Assembly: GCA_021209875.1 (NCBI GenBank)
Contig: JAGYVD010000002.1
Span: 2,108,001 to 2,172,000 of the forward strand
Direction: 5' to 3'
DNA from: Rosellinia necatrix
Lineage: Eukaryota; Ascomycota; Sordariomycetes; Xylariales; Xylariaceae
DNA length: 64,000 nt
The position numbers were made by a program, and so were the translations under genes. Positions 11,762 through 25,965 of this stretch are shown one piece after another; positions within the stretch are counted from its first letter, which is position 1, and each line of letters begins with the position of its first letter. The notes under the pieces are model-generated. The model was not told where the DNA came from. It was given only the letters and a program-made list of their open reading frames with translations, and did no database searches.

Positions 11762-13366
11762 CTATTCTCGGTTGTACATTTGACCCTGCGCACCGTATGG
11801 CGGACTAGCTTGGTAGTTTTCCGCATACATGTGGCCACCGTTGCTATATTGAGCAAGTGCTTGCTGCGGTACAGCCCCTGTTGACGGCGGATACTGAGGC
11901 CCGTAAGAAATCGGAGGTAATTGCCTGCTCGAGTAGGATGCCGTCGGTTGCCCTGCTTCCGATCCTTGGGGATCAGCGCCTCCATTTTGCACCGCGACGG
12001 CCGTGGCTTGCGCGTGGCGTTGACGGTCTTGTTCTTCTGCGGCCTTGCGTGCCTGTTCCTCCTCCTTTTTGCGGGCTTTCCACTCTTTTCGGATTTCTTT
12101 GAATTCTATAAGACCAGTTAGTTAGTCCAACGATACCGGTGACTACGATAGCCTGTTTCTACGCGTTGCTGGGCCTTTCCCAGTCTTGCTGAAAAGTGTC
12201 TGGTGTAGATTTTATACATAACGCGCCGTTTCCCGTGTGTAACACATTTGCCTACAACAAATCTTGATAACATAAAGCTGCAAATGCGGATCCAAATCTT
12301 ACCTTCGGGTGTTCGTTTTTGGCCATGACTCTGCATCGTCACGTGGGCATTGAGGTGGTTTAATGTTCCATAGGCCTTTTCGCAACCGTTCCATCCGCAT
12401 TTATACATTCTCTCGATCTCTTCATACCGACGGCGGGGTCGCTTGTGCTGTTGTGCACCCGGAATCGGCACAAAGGAATAAACCTGTTGCACACCATACT
12501 GTCAATATTATCAGCCATTACATGCATATATCAAGGAAAACACGGCGCCGAATTGAGAGAGGTATGGAAGAGAAGAAGAAAAAAAAAAAAAAAAGACAAA
12601 AGAAAAAGTTGAAATTTGATGGGGGGCCAGAAACAAGACGATGCCGAATTTAGTGTCCCCTAATCGAAGCAAAATATTGCTATTAAGTGGGGCATTCAGG
12701 GCATTCCCTGGAAAAGAAGAGAAGAAAAAAAAGCCCGATCACGCATGATGCTTTACCTACCTGAGGCGGTCGTCCTGGAGGGGCCGAAGTGGGCGTATGC
12801 GAATAGGATACGGGATGATGTGGCATCTGCCCTCCCGGATGGGCGTAGTTAGCCCAGTCAGGGCGAGGCTGCGTGTACATGCCGGTGGGCGCGCCTGGCG
12901 GATAGGTGTGCGCCATATCTTGCGGCGGCTGCGCGTAAGGCGAGTATTGACCGTGAGGGTACGTAGGGCTGGGTGCCGCGATGGATGGATCTATGGGTAC
13001 ATCGCTGTCAGATTTGACCTGCTGGGATTGATGGTTGCGTCCATCTTGCAAAGGCATGGACGGACTTGTTGTTGGTTGTTGAGCCATACCTCCGCTGCTG
13101 CCGTTATGGTTGCTCGCTGGATGGTATTGGCGTAAACTGTGTTCAGGGAACGAACTTGTAGACCTCGCGGATTGCGGATAGGCACCGTACTCTGACGTGG
13201 GCGTCGCGGAGGTCGAGTAGCTGGCAGGTCGCGCCTCCTGGTTGCTCGGGTACTGGGCAGCAGACGCGTGATCTGCAGAGGAGGCTTCAGACTGATTGTC
13301 GCCGGACACGCTTGGATAGGGCGATGGCAAACCTGACTGCGAATATTCGTGGGCGTTTCGTTCCAT
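11762..13366 (-). CDS. con7: CON7-type C2H2 zinc-finger transcription factor
   Basis: Nuclear DNA-binding regulator. Con7p was described in Magnaporthe oryzae as a C2H2 factor needed for normal conidia, appressoria and expression of cell-wall genes. Exons: 13366-12761, 12498-12303 and 12105-11762, giving 381 aa with phase-consistent joins. The N-terminal two thirds is a low-complexity Ser/Pro/Gln/Tyr-rich region starting MERNAHEYSQSGLPSPY. The conserved core spans the second exon: VYSFVPIPGAQQHKRPRRRY, then a finger with Cys pair CGWNGC and His residues in NHLNAHVTMQSH, followed by a basic charged helix that includes FKEIRKEWKARKKEEE. The C-terminus is again Gln/Tyr/Pro-rich. The ATG at 13364-13366 is the first in frame; the frame stays open further upstream without a clear ATG, so an additional 5' exon is possible. 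Upstream lies a very long gene-free region, which may hold its regulatory sequence. Confidence 0.88.
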
Positions 13367-16300
13367 AAGGCTGTCGGGTGCGTTCAGGAGCTTACCGAGT
13401 TTTGCTCCTCGACACGAACTCCTCAGCTGCTCGGGCGCACGCGGTAGCGATGCACAATTGCGAACCAACGCGTGATGTTGTGATGATTGTGGTGTTGACA
13501 CTAGGAACATACTACGACGACCAAGCCTGGATGGGAAAGCGAGTGGCCAGAGAGCTTTAGTACTCGAGCCAGGTCTAAGAAAGGATACGCTGGCGGCCGG
13601 ACAATGGACGGCGTGTTGAATCGAGATATTAGCACAACTCGAAAGAGAAGAATAGAGTTGCACCAACAACCCAAGGCCGCGCCCTGGTGTATTTAGTCTG
13701 GTGGTAGTCTATTTCCCCGATGGATGGTCGATGTCGATCTTCCTGGCGGGTCTTGTAGCTGGGACAAGATACTAGCACGTAGGTAGTGTCGTACTTGGTC
13801 CACCCAAATCCACACGTAGCCCACAAAGTTTAACAGCCACCAGTATCGGTGCTGAAGATACTCGGACAAGGATGAGATCCTCCTTCAGATGGCCGGACCA
13901 CCCCCCCTTCGCGACCCTGACTGACTCTGTTGTGATGACCGGCAGAAGGGGAGTGTGTGTCCTGGTCGTGCACACCACCGCCCACAGCAACGGTCCTGTT
14001 GCGGTCCTATTGTACCTCGACGGGCGAGTCGGTACTTTATTCCTAATCGAGTACCTCGAGGTAGAATATCGGCTTCGACCTGGGCGGGTCAGAAGACGTA
14101 TCGGCGCGTAAGCACGAGCGGCTCACAGGGTCGAGCCACGATGGTACCGAAGTACTTGTACGGTGACGCGATCAACCTGGCTGTCAAGTTCCCTGAGGTA
14201 TGTACTTGTCCAGCTACCTGCTAGGAACTATCGCTCTGCTCAAGAGACGGGAGAGAGATACAGCACTCTTGACTAGTGGCAGGTGGGGAATGAGGTAAGT
14301 GTCTAAAATGGCGCTGAACGCTCGAGATGGGGGATGGTGGTGAAGTTTTTGGGAGCATGTATTGAGACGATGCCGAACCCGGTTAGGCCGCAGACTAGTC
14401 CGAGATACCTGAACGTGGCCAGGGGTAGGGGATTGGCGTAGGGGATTGGCGACAGGGAGCGAGCGAGTTTGGGAATCTGGCCAGGTATGGCTAGTCGTTT
14501 TGGCTCTCGGGAGCTCCAATTGCGCTAGACGCAACGCCACTAGCCGGCAAGCCGAGCTAGACTGACTTATATTTGCCTCGTCGACAACGATAACGCAAAT
14601 GGCACGACAGCGACAACGAGGCCGTGGTGACGTGCAGCACGAGTAAAGTGTGGTGCTGAGAGAGGGCGCGCGATTTGTCTTCTGGACGTCGGCTTTATAC
14701 TCTTTCCTTTGTTTTAAAGAGTTTGCCCTTTTTTTTTTAATAAAAATTTTTTTTAAAAAAAATTCGCCTCCCTTAATCTGTCCAGTGAATGTGTCTTGGC
14801 ACCCCTGTCCGGGTACGGAGAATGATGAACTATACTGGATTGTGAGCAGCGTTGCAATGGCCCTCCGTGTGGTGCACAATGGGGATATGGCCAGTTGGGG
14901 TGGTGGTCCCAGCGCCGATTATTAAGGTTGTGGCTCTGGTCCTTTGTTGCGACGAGGTATCCTCCTAGTGGAACGATGGTAGTATAGCCCGTGCTCTGAT
15001 GGTTGTCGTCTAGTGCAGTCCCGTAACCCAACACGCACGTACTGGAGCCGTCGATGTGTGCAGTGTGTAGTAGTATGTGTGTGTAGTGTGTGTAGTAGGT
15101 ATGTAGTTACTGGATGTACAATCTGGAGATGCACCGGCGCCTTGAAAACAGTTTAGACTGGGCTCAGTTGAGTTAGCGAGGTAGGCTAGCGCCGAGTAGT
15201 TGGCGGAACGCGTCGTTTTTTTTTTTTTTATGCAGGTGAATACGGGACCAGGCGCGCAAACACCAAGCGTGGAAATGTCAACTGAGGGCGATACAATTGT
15301 AGGAATGTCATCGACTCACTAAATGACCTGGTGAAGCTGATTCAATTGACCGTTTGTAGACGCCCGACCTGAAGAAGATTTTGAAAAGGGGAGGGAAGGG
15401 GGATGGAAAACCAAGCGCTTGAAAAGATTTATCATAATACCTAAATACCAGATACAAGGTGGGTGGATAGTAGTCCAAGGTTGTCGGTGTATCGACTGCC
15501 TGGGTAGCTGTACCTCCAGGTACCTCGTTGGTCCCAAAAAAGGTAAAGGTAGGTACAGTGCAGGTACGTGTGTACTTCGATACATTTGTACCTTTGTATC
15601 TTGGGGAGGTTCAATACCCGCACGATCCAACGCCAAACACACCATGCTTGTAACTACCTGGGTACTTAGGTACTTGCAACAATGCCCCAGTCTCCAAATT
15701 CAATTAGGTACCTAAGGCAAGGTACTACCTACACTACTGTCACCTAAGTTAGTAGGGCAGGGCTGCCAAGCGCCCTTATGTACATCATCCAAATTTCAAT
15801 CAGGTAAACCTCGGCTGGCAATCATCTAAGCTGCAATTCTAAGTTCCCATCATCCTTCTCGGCCTGCCTGCGTCCAAAAAGAAGCTCTATGCTATAAATT
15901 CTGATTTGAATAAGCTTCTTTGTCCCTGCCTTGAAACTTGACTCAATCTCGGCTTAGCTACCGGGTGTCTTGCCAATGGACTGATTCCCCCCCCCCCCAC
16001 TTCTACCTACTGTACCAGTTCCTGTGCTGGTAGTTTCAAGAATCCCCGCTGCTGACATGGCTAAACTGACACATGACCCTCGTAGCTTTTATCTTCTATG
16101 GTCCAGATATAAAACGTAAATATATTTCCCCCCCTTCCTCTCGAGGAATCAGCACGCCAATAGAAAGGGAGTTGTGATTAACTACACATGCTGAGCTCCC
16201 CGTTCTCAGTGCACCCGTAGATGTATTCCTACACGTTAGCACCGATGGAGCGGACCGGGGGGAAAGGGTTGAGCGCGGATCCGAAGTGTCGACACAATGA

Positions 16301-19300
16301 TCCGTCAGGTATTGCCCAATTTCGACTGATTCGGTCAGATATGAGGTTTCATGGTCCACTCCCATACATTCGCCGTACAGTAATAATGTAATCTTATAGG
16401 ATCCAACACGGCGATGTCCAGAAGAGTAAAACGACCCAGCGTACAACATCAACATACCACGCGCAATGAGACGAACTGAAGAAGTCTGGTATGATTAACA
16501 AACTTGACGTGAACGTGCATACCGGAGCTAGCGAGCCCAGGATCCTGGTTGCTTGACATTCTCAACTAAGCATACCACGGAATACTGTATATGTGTAGTA
16601 CTGTATGTGTGTGTATGTGGGAGGGAGGGGTCTTGCGGTCTTCGGTTCTGCTGCGCGTGTTGGCGGGGTGTGTTGGAGCCAGAGCTGGAGCTGGATCATC
16701 GTGATGAGGTACTGTTGCACTACTGGAGTTACATGGTATGTGGCTTTCCAGAAGGTGTCCTTGCAGGCCCACCATGTCCCGGGGCGGTCATTCGTCAGCT
16801 GTTGGACTGAAATCTCTGGATGGTCCCATGGGCTGTCACTAGCTCTAGTCACGCCAAGGTTGCACAACACCAGCGCGCGCGTTGCAGACACACGTTATCC
16901 TGATTAGATAATAATGAATGGGCCATTGAGCAGTGTACCGGTACCTTGGAAATAGGAAAAAAAAAAAGCAACCATAATCCTCTTTACCGCCATATAGTAG
17001 ATACCGGCAGGTTGGTCTGAACGCCGACGGCGTGTACGCTATACCTTGTCGCTGACCTCGTAATGCCGTTCCCGATTTTGCAGTCGCCCGTCCTTGGTCC
17101 CGGCTGACATCAGCGTCGCAAAATCCCCGGTGTGCAAACAAACAATCGCAAGTGGTTATACTTTGTATACTCTCCCGTACTTTCACACACACACAGGCAG
17201 GCAGGCAAACTGAACGCGGCAGCATTCACGTAGCTTTCGTCGACGCGTTCATTGATTGGCCTGCCGGCCAGGGTCGTGCCGAGAGATTGGTGAATGACTC
17301 GCTCTGCATACAGCCCCTGCTGAATATCGTACGTAATAATGTCAGTGCATACGAATGTCAGTGGTGGCCCAGCCGTCGCGCTCAACACTGGCTGTGCTGT
17401 GTGCGCTGCCGTCTGGTGCCTCAAGCTCGGTTGCACAAACGCATCGATCACGACGGTGTGAGTCGTTGGCTATTATGCCATGTAAGCCAAGTCCCTTCCT
17501 GGCCCTAGTACGCCTCTTCTGCCATTCCGAGGCGCCTAGCGCATGTTATACCCTAAGTATATAATGCGTGATGGGAACGCCTATTTAAAGACTCGCCGCC
17601 ATCTCGCGCGCTGGGATGAGTCTTCATCCAGGAGTCATGATATGTATGGTATGTATGGATGATATGTATGGCATGGTACGTTATGGCATGGAATGGTACC
17701 GAACGCAGCCGCAGATTTCTCCTGGCCTTTCCTACCTAACTGACTTGGGTACTTACACATTGAGATGTGCTCATAGGTGTGCGATGCGGAGAGGAACTAT
17801 CCCGAGCGGTCGAGGTACCGTGACCCTCCGGCCAGGCGGACAACGAACAATTGCCTTCTTTCATTGGGTCCATTTTTTCTCTCGAAGGATTAGATTGATG
17901 GGTCGGAGTCCAGGAATACTCAATCGTGACCTCAAACGGACATTCGCCCATTTTGTGGAGATATGCATGACGCTCGGTTGCGTCACTGGCGATTATTGTC
18001 GTCGCGCTCTTCATTGCCGACGATGGTATATATGCGTCGGCAGTCGCTGATGGCCGAGTGAGGGCATGAGTTGTGAAGTCACGGCGGCCGCGCGCGAGTC
18101 TTGCCAAGGTCAAATGCGAAAGTCGCCGTTCGACCTGGGATCCGTTGTAGCTAAGGAAGCAACAGGTGATCAGTCGCGTGGCAGGTAAGCCAGGCGTACA
18201 TGTGTGGGCCATCTTGGCAAAGACCCATGTTGTTGGCGTGGGCTTGTGAAAGACGGTGTGTGCCGCCCAAAGAGAAGGACACTGTACATCTACTGTACAC
18301 ATACTGATACCTGCTGTACACTAATGTACGAGCAGCCCCTGTCGCTACGAGGTACCTACTTTCAGGCGGAGGACACTGGTGGGGTTGGTATGCCGAGTAC
18401 GTACACGCTACTCAGTACAGGTAGGTTAGGAGAGGAGAGCCAGATATTACAGTGCAGGGTATTAGTCAGGCATACTATGTAGGTTGACGAACCTGATATC
18501 ACCTTGCGAGGGGCCCCGTACTACTAAGGAACCAATCCGCTGGCTGTTATCTGTACTACACATATCCTTACATAGTATGTACAGGCGTTCGATCGAAATA
18601 GTGCTACATACTACTTAGGCCGACTTAGGTAGACATTCAACATACCAAAGTAGAATAGTTCGGAGGATGGGGGGGTTAAACACACCTACAGTATGTAACA
18701 AGCACACCTCTCATCCCCTTTAGCTAGCCAATTCATATAGTAACGAGACGACAAGCTAAGTGGTCAATTGGGATAATATCATACGGCCTCACCTGCCCGT
18801 GCCTCACAGTGCTGCCTTGCGAGTATTCGATGCAGCTTGATATTGTGACCTCTCCCGGAAAGAGGGAGAAGGAGAACCCGAAGCCTGCCATGCGAAAAAC
18901 CAATGCGGTAACCCGCAAGCAGAGGCATTCACAAATTACTCCACATCTGCGCATGCACCACAATCCTACCTGGGTTTAAAGCCTGCAGGTAGAGCATTCG
19001 GAAAAAGTAAGATCAACTACCCAGCCCGGATTAGCGTCGAATTCGCACACCCTGCTGTGTACCTCCTTGTTGGAGTCAGGGCCTGCCAGGTTCTCGGGCC
19101 TCAGTCTGCGCCCATTGGTCAATAATCCCCCAGAGAGGCGTGAGTGGGCCCCACCGTGTGACCCAGGCCAAGGAAAGGGGTAAAAGGATTTCAGCTCAAA
19201 CCAATACCTTCTTCATTCTCGGTTTACAGTATTTTCCTCGACCACCTGCGGTATAATTAGCGGAGCAATGGAATTCAACAGAGGCAAAGGAGAGGGGAGG

Positions 19301-20841
19301 AAAATCCGGTTCCGCGGAACGACTCGGCCGGAAGACGCGAGCCGACGCGCCGTGGTGATTCCAATTATTCCCATCTTTACTCTTCGTTCCCAATCTCCCC
19401 CAATGACCACGGTCATCATCGTCGCCAATCATCCCACGTTCAGTCGCGAGATGATGATGATGATGACTAAAGGCGACAGCCGAATGGATGAAATCAGCAG
19501 AATGCCGGAATTTCGGCAGGGCCTCGGAAATGAGGCATCAATTGGTCGATGCAGCCTCCCCTCGTGATCTTGGCGAGATGCCCTACCCAAGACCAAGACA
19601 TCCAGGACACCCACGACCCAGGACCCAAGGCACACCCAAATAAATCACCGGCAGGGCCTGTCTGGTTCTAGCCTGGGTACTGGTAGTATAGTAGCGCATA
19701 GCGTGGTGCACACCACGCCGTAGCCTGGGCACACTACCCCGGAATGATTTCCCGCTAACAGACATCGGTAAACGCGATCTGTCAGGGCCCTGATGGCGTC
19801 GGGAGCAGTACACAGTAGTACGGTACGTGAAGCGTAGCGCAGTGTAGCGTAGGGTGAAGATAGATCTTCTCCGACCCGAAGAGCTGGGAGACACTAAACA
19901 AGCGTGAATCCGATGCTGAAGCGAGGCGAAGCACAATGTGGTTTGAGTCTTTGCCGGTTCGAGCTTTGAGCTAATAATAACGAACGAACCACTACGCAGT
20001 ATAACATCCTATGTCTTATTCTGTTCTTGTTTATTATGAGAACAATCGTCAATAGGCAATAACGAGAAAGCGGTGCATCCTCGACAACCTGACGCCGAGC
20101 TCATACTCCGACTTGCTAGAGCTGGAACTCCCAGCATGCAACGGCTTCCACTACCTTGGGCATCCCGTCAGTCATTAATGATTTACTTATTTATTTATAT
20201 TTATTACGGCAAACAAACGTGACTGACCGCCACGACAAACATCACCGCATCGCAGCCAATGTGATGTAACGACCACACCTTACCATCCTCCTCCCTTCTC
20301 CTCCTTTCTCCTCCTCCTCCTCCTCCTCCTCCTCCACCACCACCACATCTACCACGTCGTTCCGTCCACCCGTTCTATTTGGTCCCTTTCGACAGCATCC
20401 CCACTTCTTGCACACCGCCATCGACCGCCTACCAGAGGCGAATACGGCACCTGACGACAAGTTTTACAGATAACTCCTCGCCATTCTCTCCTTGCGTATG
20501 CTACCGACGCCCCGCACATCTTCCGAAATCAAGTGATAGCGGCAAGGATGCGTAAAACTGTTGATGTACGGCACCTTCTGAGATGTGAGCCAGTTCCCGC
20601 GGGTTGCCATGATCGCTGCACTGTCCGTCATCACGATATGGGATATGTTATCGGCATGGAACAAACCATACGAGATAGACGAGAACGGGGTATGATTGCT
20701 CGGGTGTTCTTGCTGCGTTTGACAAGGTTCTCCCCCCAATAGAGATGCCGCCGCCACGACAAGCTTACATGGCTGTCGAATGATCACATGCTAGTCACAT
20801 AACACCACAGCAAAACCAGGGAATCGTCCGAAAACGACGGC
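13367..20841. other. Gene desert upstream of con7 (about 7.5 kb)
   Basis: No coding gene supported on either strand. It includes a short A/T block of T-runs and A-runs at 14715-14762, TGTG-rich microsatellite DNA at 15055-15110, ACCT/AGGT-rich DNA at 15480-15740 and a CTC-type pyrimidine tract at 20281-20350. Frames of up to about 220 codons near 14214-14879 and 17736-18302 have no domain, no conserved composition and no convincing splice context. Confidence 0.55.
20281..20350. repeat. CTC/CCT trinucleotide tract
   Basis: Imperfect CTC tract of about 50 nt grading into CAC repeats; strongly pyrimidine-biased on the plus strand. Confidence 0.9.
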
Positions 20842-21333
20842 ATGGCTGGTACCACGCTCAGTCGTGCCGACGTCTACCGCCTCATCGTCGGGGCAGATCA
20901 TCGCGCGTGTCAATATTCCATCTTTAAATACTGTGACCGGAAGCATCCTGTGTATACCAGCCCGTACGAGAGAGAGGGCTGCCAGTGGGGATTAAAACGC
21001 ACGTGTAAGTGCCATACTAAACTCAATCTGCCATCTCGTCCTTCACCTTCCTTCCATTGCCCTCATTATCACTTAGCTTCCTGATTCAAAATAGCTGGAG
21101 TGGCTTACGACACCAGCTCGGGCAATATACATACGGTAGAAGGTGGTTTCCATCAACCCGAGGATCCCTGCTTCTTCGATATCACTTCACATATGCCAAA
21201 AGGGGTATTAGCATCATCGGGTCTGAGGTATCGAGACAAATCTGCAATGCGATGCACACCGATAGTACGTCAACCAAGGGCCCTCGCCAAGATCCCCGAA
21301 TACTATATCTTCTTTGATATGGAATTCAAATAG
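20842..21333 (+). CDS. Candidate two-exon orphan gene (133 aa)
   Basis: I do not recognise the product. An ATG opens at 20842 and runs through 20842-21004. A GTAAGT donor at 21005 and an ATAG acceptor ending at 21094, with a CTGAT branch-like site 16 nt upstream of the splice, remove 90 nt. Exon 2 (21095-21333) continues in phase to a TAG. The total of 402 nt is divisible by three and neither exon has a stop. The predicted protein has six cysteines, begins MAGTTLSRADVYRLIVGADH and has no obvious signal peptide or membrane segment. The intron signals and phase agreement are the only support. It sits alone in the gene desert, so it could be a lineage-specific gene, the 3' part of a larger gene, or chance. 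Confidence 0.3.
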
Positions 21334-24300
21334 ACATTCCCCGCAGCCATTCCACCGTACACACAGGTAGGGATTTCCAATAGTCTATTTGCACCTCAAT
21401 CGCTGGCCTTGCATGCATTGGACCCACCAACCTAGACTATTCGATCCCTTCCCACCCAGTTTGTACATGATAGTACACCATATACCATATACATACAAAC
21501 CTTGTCTTTGGCCATGTGAAAGCCATGACATCGAGTCATGTCTGGCGAGTGCCTCGCCAATCCTATCGGAAGCAAAGGCTAGGCAAACCCATAGACGGTC
21601 CGATCTCGATTTCTGTAGCGGTCATTCGACACAAGAGATTACGCTTCTTTCCCTCGACAAATCTTCTAGCCACAGAGAAATTAACGAGAAACTAACCGAA
21701 ACGCCCGCAACACGTGTTTGGCAAAGCACAGGAACGGTCGTAGGACAGATCAGCGTCAGTTGCGCGTGACCATCAGCATCCTCAGCTTGTTACTCTCCCG
21801 CCGACGCATGCGCTTAGGCTATGATGGCGAAATCAGAAAATTAAAACCTTGAGTGCCAAGTACAGCCCGTTTCGGGGGCGTCTGCTAGGCTCCTCCTCCG
21901 CCTCCCCTCTCTCTCTCGCTCTATCCTCCGCTTTACGTCTCGCGTGCGTAAGTGAGGAGGGTAGCTTTATGAATGAGAGCTCAACACCGTAGCCTAATGA
22001 CGAAGTCACGACAAAGGGCGTGGACGATACCCAAGATGAATGTAGTCCTATTGTATTTTACAGATCCCTGAGAGCACTACCCACTTGCCTGGATCTGCAA
22101 GAAAAAAAAGGACCCCTGCTGCCAAGCTGCAGTGGCGATCATGCACACAACACTACCTATCCCTTTTTTCCTATCACACCAACCAGAGTGGGCGGACACC
22201 CCAACCATTCCCATGAAATACAAAAGCCCCGGGTACACAGGTATAATATAGGTCAGCGGGACGGCCTATGGGTATGTATGCTGTAAATCGGATCCCGACG
22301 ATGCAGCCTCTCGATCTCTCGCTAATTTTCCTCGCAAAAGAAGTTGGCAGACAATGAAGCACGATAAAAAGAAGAAAAAACGGGAAAGCCATATTCACTT
22401 CAGCTAACCGCAGCTCCCACCATTGACGTCAACAATGGCGGTACCAGTATCAATGCGTGCGCCCAATCCCAATCTCCAACCCAACCCAGCCCCCCGGAGG
22501 AGTTTTTTTTTTTTCTCGAGGAAGATACGATATTGGGCAATTTCCCCGACGTACTTACATATGCATCAGGGTGGGGGGGAATTTTTTCGGGGTGAGTTTT
22601 TTTTTTTTTTGCTAAAGATTTCCCCCCCAGAAAGTTGGATTATAGTGGTGTACTTGTAGTGTAGCATGGCGTACGGTGTCTTGTTCGAGAAATCATGTCG
22701 TAGTTCGCACTAGGGGAAATGAGGTGCTGCTCGCTCGGGTCAAGCACGCGGCAGTCGGCGTCTGTGTCCTTGATCTTCACACTCTAGTCTCTAGCGCAAA
22801 AACGCAAGCTAACTAAGATCCAGTGGCAATCCAACCCCCTTCCCCGTTGCAACCCGACAAGGAAGGCAACGTTTGTAAATCGGAACCTAGACCGCACCCG
22901 CTCGGCTGGGATATATTATTCCATTATTTTTAGTTTTAATTCGCGTTAGTATTTTATATCGTCCTCTTTTTTTTTTTTTTCTTCTCCTCGTGAGCTTCGG
23001 CATGTCCGGGCCAGACCAGCATCGTCATTATGACATCTAACCCTATATGGGGGACTTGGGCTCGATAAGGTAGTATTCCTCAACCCGACCAAAATCCTCT
23101 CTCGTCCAAGATATGCAGGTTGTTCTTCTTTTGATCACCAGTGCGTCAGACATGTGGGCCAGATTACATATAGGAGCAAAAGTCGAGGGAGGAGAGAGGG
23201 AGGGCGCCAGCAGGACAAAGTGAGTGAGGGCGGAGAATAAACCATTAGTTAGTCTTGGGAACATGTCGATGCATTCCGTGGTTCCTAATCTAGTGTGCTC
23301 TCGGATGAGCTGCCGTGACGCCAAAAAGGTCGGTACTACCAGCAGATGTGCACAACTACAGCGCCTAGCGGTGTCTGTTGGTGTCTTTGAAGCCACGCTA
23401 CTTTGCGAAGAGATCGGTCTAAGGTAGGAACCAGCGCGATCTGGCAGCTCTTAGTTCAGATGGGGAGCTGTCAACGAGCGTGCTAGATCCCGTTACACAT
23501 TACGGAATCGGCAGTGATGGTGAGGCATGTTTCACAAGGCGCTGTTCTTCATGGCAAGCTCCCATCAGTTGCTTTCCATAGTTAATGCACACTTGCTTGA
23601 TTATAAACCAGTGGCCACCGCTAAACCCAGCATTATTACGTTGGCTATATATACGGCATCTGCGGAAGATGGAAACTGTACCATGACTCTTCTGTGAGTG
23701 GTGTGAATGGCCTAGGATTTGGACCAACCACCTATCGAACGTCCAGTTGAAGAAGAGTGGTGGCTTGCATGCCAACCAGCCATCCCCTCTCAGTTCTGGC
23801 TGGAAATTCAGGCGTCCGTGCTTGCTCGGGGCTGCTTCCCGTTTGGCTGTAACTTTTGTGTTCATATGTGGCTTGCTGCTGAATTGTGTAAAACGACGGG
23901 CTGGTGTCTGGATCGCCCAAACAAGGCAGCAAGGCTTACGAACATGGTGTGCTATTGTACAGCTATACAACAATATAGAGAGTAGTCGAGGTGATGATCA
24001 GCACGGGCATTCGTAATCTACCAGAGAGATTAAACGCGAGCGATAGGGCGAGCTCAATCAAAAGGCCTGAAACGCATGAAGCGAAACCTCCAGTAGCCAC
24101 GCGGAACTGCGGAATTAGGAGCGTTTCTGGCAAGCCATGCTAGCTTATTCCAAAGCTGAGAATCGCTTGGCTGGTGGTTGAAAACCCTGTTATACAAAAC
24201 TCCCTTGCTTGCACACAAGCCTAAACATTTTACCAATTGTGCGGATGGTGACGATAGAGACACAGAGTTCTACTTCTTTCAGGTTTGAGAAGGATTAAGA

Positions 24301-25252
24301 AAAAAAAAAAACACAAGAATAAAGACAAAAAACAAACAACCACCGAGATCTATGGCGATATCGGAAGCCGCATCCTTGACGTGTCACCTATAGCTGGTCA
24401 ACGGCTTATTAAATTGTGGCGTGTATCAAACGCCGGTTTACACATGTCTCACTCCCCGGTGGTGGGTTTCTGAGGCGTCTGGCAGAAACATCCTCGTCTA
24501 ACAGTCTCATGGCCGACAACGACAGATGGAAGTTGGTAAAATTTCAACTGTTCTCAGCCTTCCGATGAATGATCACTCCTCGCGAGTCGAAGCTTAAATT
24601 GACAAACCCCCCGATCCGAATGAGATTCATCCAAATGCCGTATGCTATTTCGGCGTCCGCTCGCCCGCGGGGCCAGATAGGACGAGAGGATGGGCTGGGT
24701 CGGTATTTTGTTCGCCGGGCTAGTATGGGAAGAAGTATGAGGCGCTGTAGGTCTCTCAGCTCAAACGCCTTCGGGTGTTGGGTATGGTCGTGTCGGGCTC
24801 ACCGCCCTCGCTCCCGAAGGGGGCGAATTGAGACTGTTGACCGAACACGCTTCTCCTCCCCCTCCCTCTCCCCCCCGCCCCTCCCGAAAAAAAGGAAGTG
24901 ATTCATAGTACGTAGAGATACATTCGAACCCCGACGCTCGATGTACCACCTCCCCGATGGACGTTCAACCCAAGAAAACATGGTAATTCTCCCTCATATG
25001 AGGCTTAGGGTACCGCCCCAGCTCAAACGGGCTTCTGTCCGGGGACCCCGAGGGCGCCACGCCGACGGATATCATCAGACAATGGCAAACCGTTCATGCT
25101 CTCGAGATTGCACTCTGGCCTCGCTCTGCGTCTCCACAAGGCTGAGTCGCCCCGGCCTCGAGCAGCCAACACGGCACGGCAGGGCGACGGTGAGTTTCCA
25201 CTTCCACGCAAGTTAATGCCGGGCCGACACCATATTCCACTACTCCCAGAGG

Positions 25253-25320
25253 TGCGTATGTATGTATGTATATATGTATAACTATACGTATGTACGTATG
25301 TACGTATGTATATATGGGAG
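25253..25320. repeat. (GTAT)n / (GTAC)n microsatellite
   Basis: Tandem GTAT units mixed with GTAC units, with an internal TATATGTATAACTATA interruption. Confidence 0.9.
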
Positions 25321-25916
25321 GGGATCCCGGATTTTGAAACAAGATATACATACATAGCATAAATGTCAGCCCAACAGTCCCGCCTCTAGCGATGCATTAT
25401 CACGAATCCTGGTTCAATAACGATCAACACCACGTTTCGAGCGACAGGATGATAAATGCTAGTTTATGGAGACAAGGTTGGGCCTCCTAAAATTCACGTC
25501 GCCCTGTCAGGGCCCATCGGAAGCTATCCGTCGACTCTCGTTCTCAACCTTGGGGGGGGGCCAACTCCCCGATGCGATGCCTGAATGTAACGAGAGGATG
25601 GTTCCGGCCACACCAGACGAAGGCGCCCGTCCAATCCCCAGATCCTCCCCAGTACCGTGCTTTTATTCCCACCCGCTAGAATACGCGTTCTTTCTCTCTT
25701 CCCCCCTCCCCCCTTGTTCTGCATGCTATGTAGTGTACTCTTTTTTTTTTTTTTTTTCTTGGTTTGTTTCCGTGGCGCGAGGCGAATAGTGGCGCCGGCA
25801 AGCGAAATAATAGGATATCCTATTGCCTCCTGGGACGCCCCTCCCTTCCCCAACCGTCGTTTATAGTCGTTGGGTTGCGAATGGCGTGCGTGCCGTACCA
25901 ACGAGGGCCGCGTGTG

Positions 25917-25965
25917 CAAGTCAAGTCGGGTCAAGTCAAGTCAAGTCGAGTCAAGTCAAGTCAAG
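25917..25965. repeat. (TCAAG)n pentamer array
   Basis: About nine copies of TCAAG with TCGGG and TCGAG variants. A shorter array of the same unit occurs at 55278-55310. Confidence 0.9.

Noticed and set aside
14214..14879. 221-codon minus-strand frame
   Set aside because: It crosses an A/T homopolymer block that generates KKIFIKKK-type sequence and has no domain; there is no supporting splice or start signal.
24901..24940. Possible tRNA T-arm (GGGGTTCGAAT on the minus strand)
   Set aside because: The opposite half of the T stem does not pair and no acceptor or anticodon arm can be built around it.
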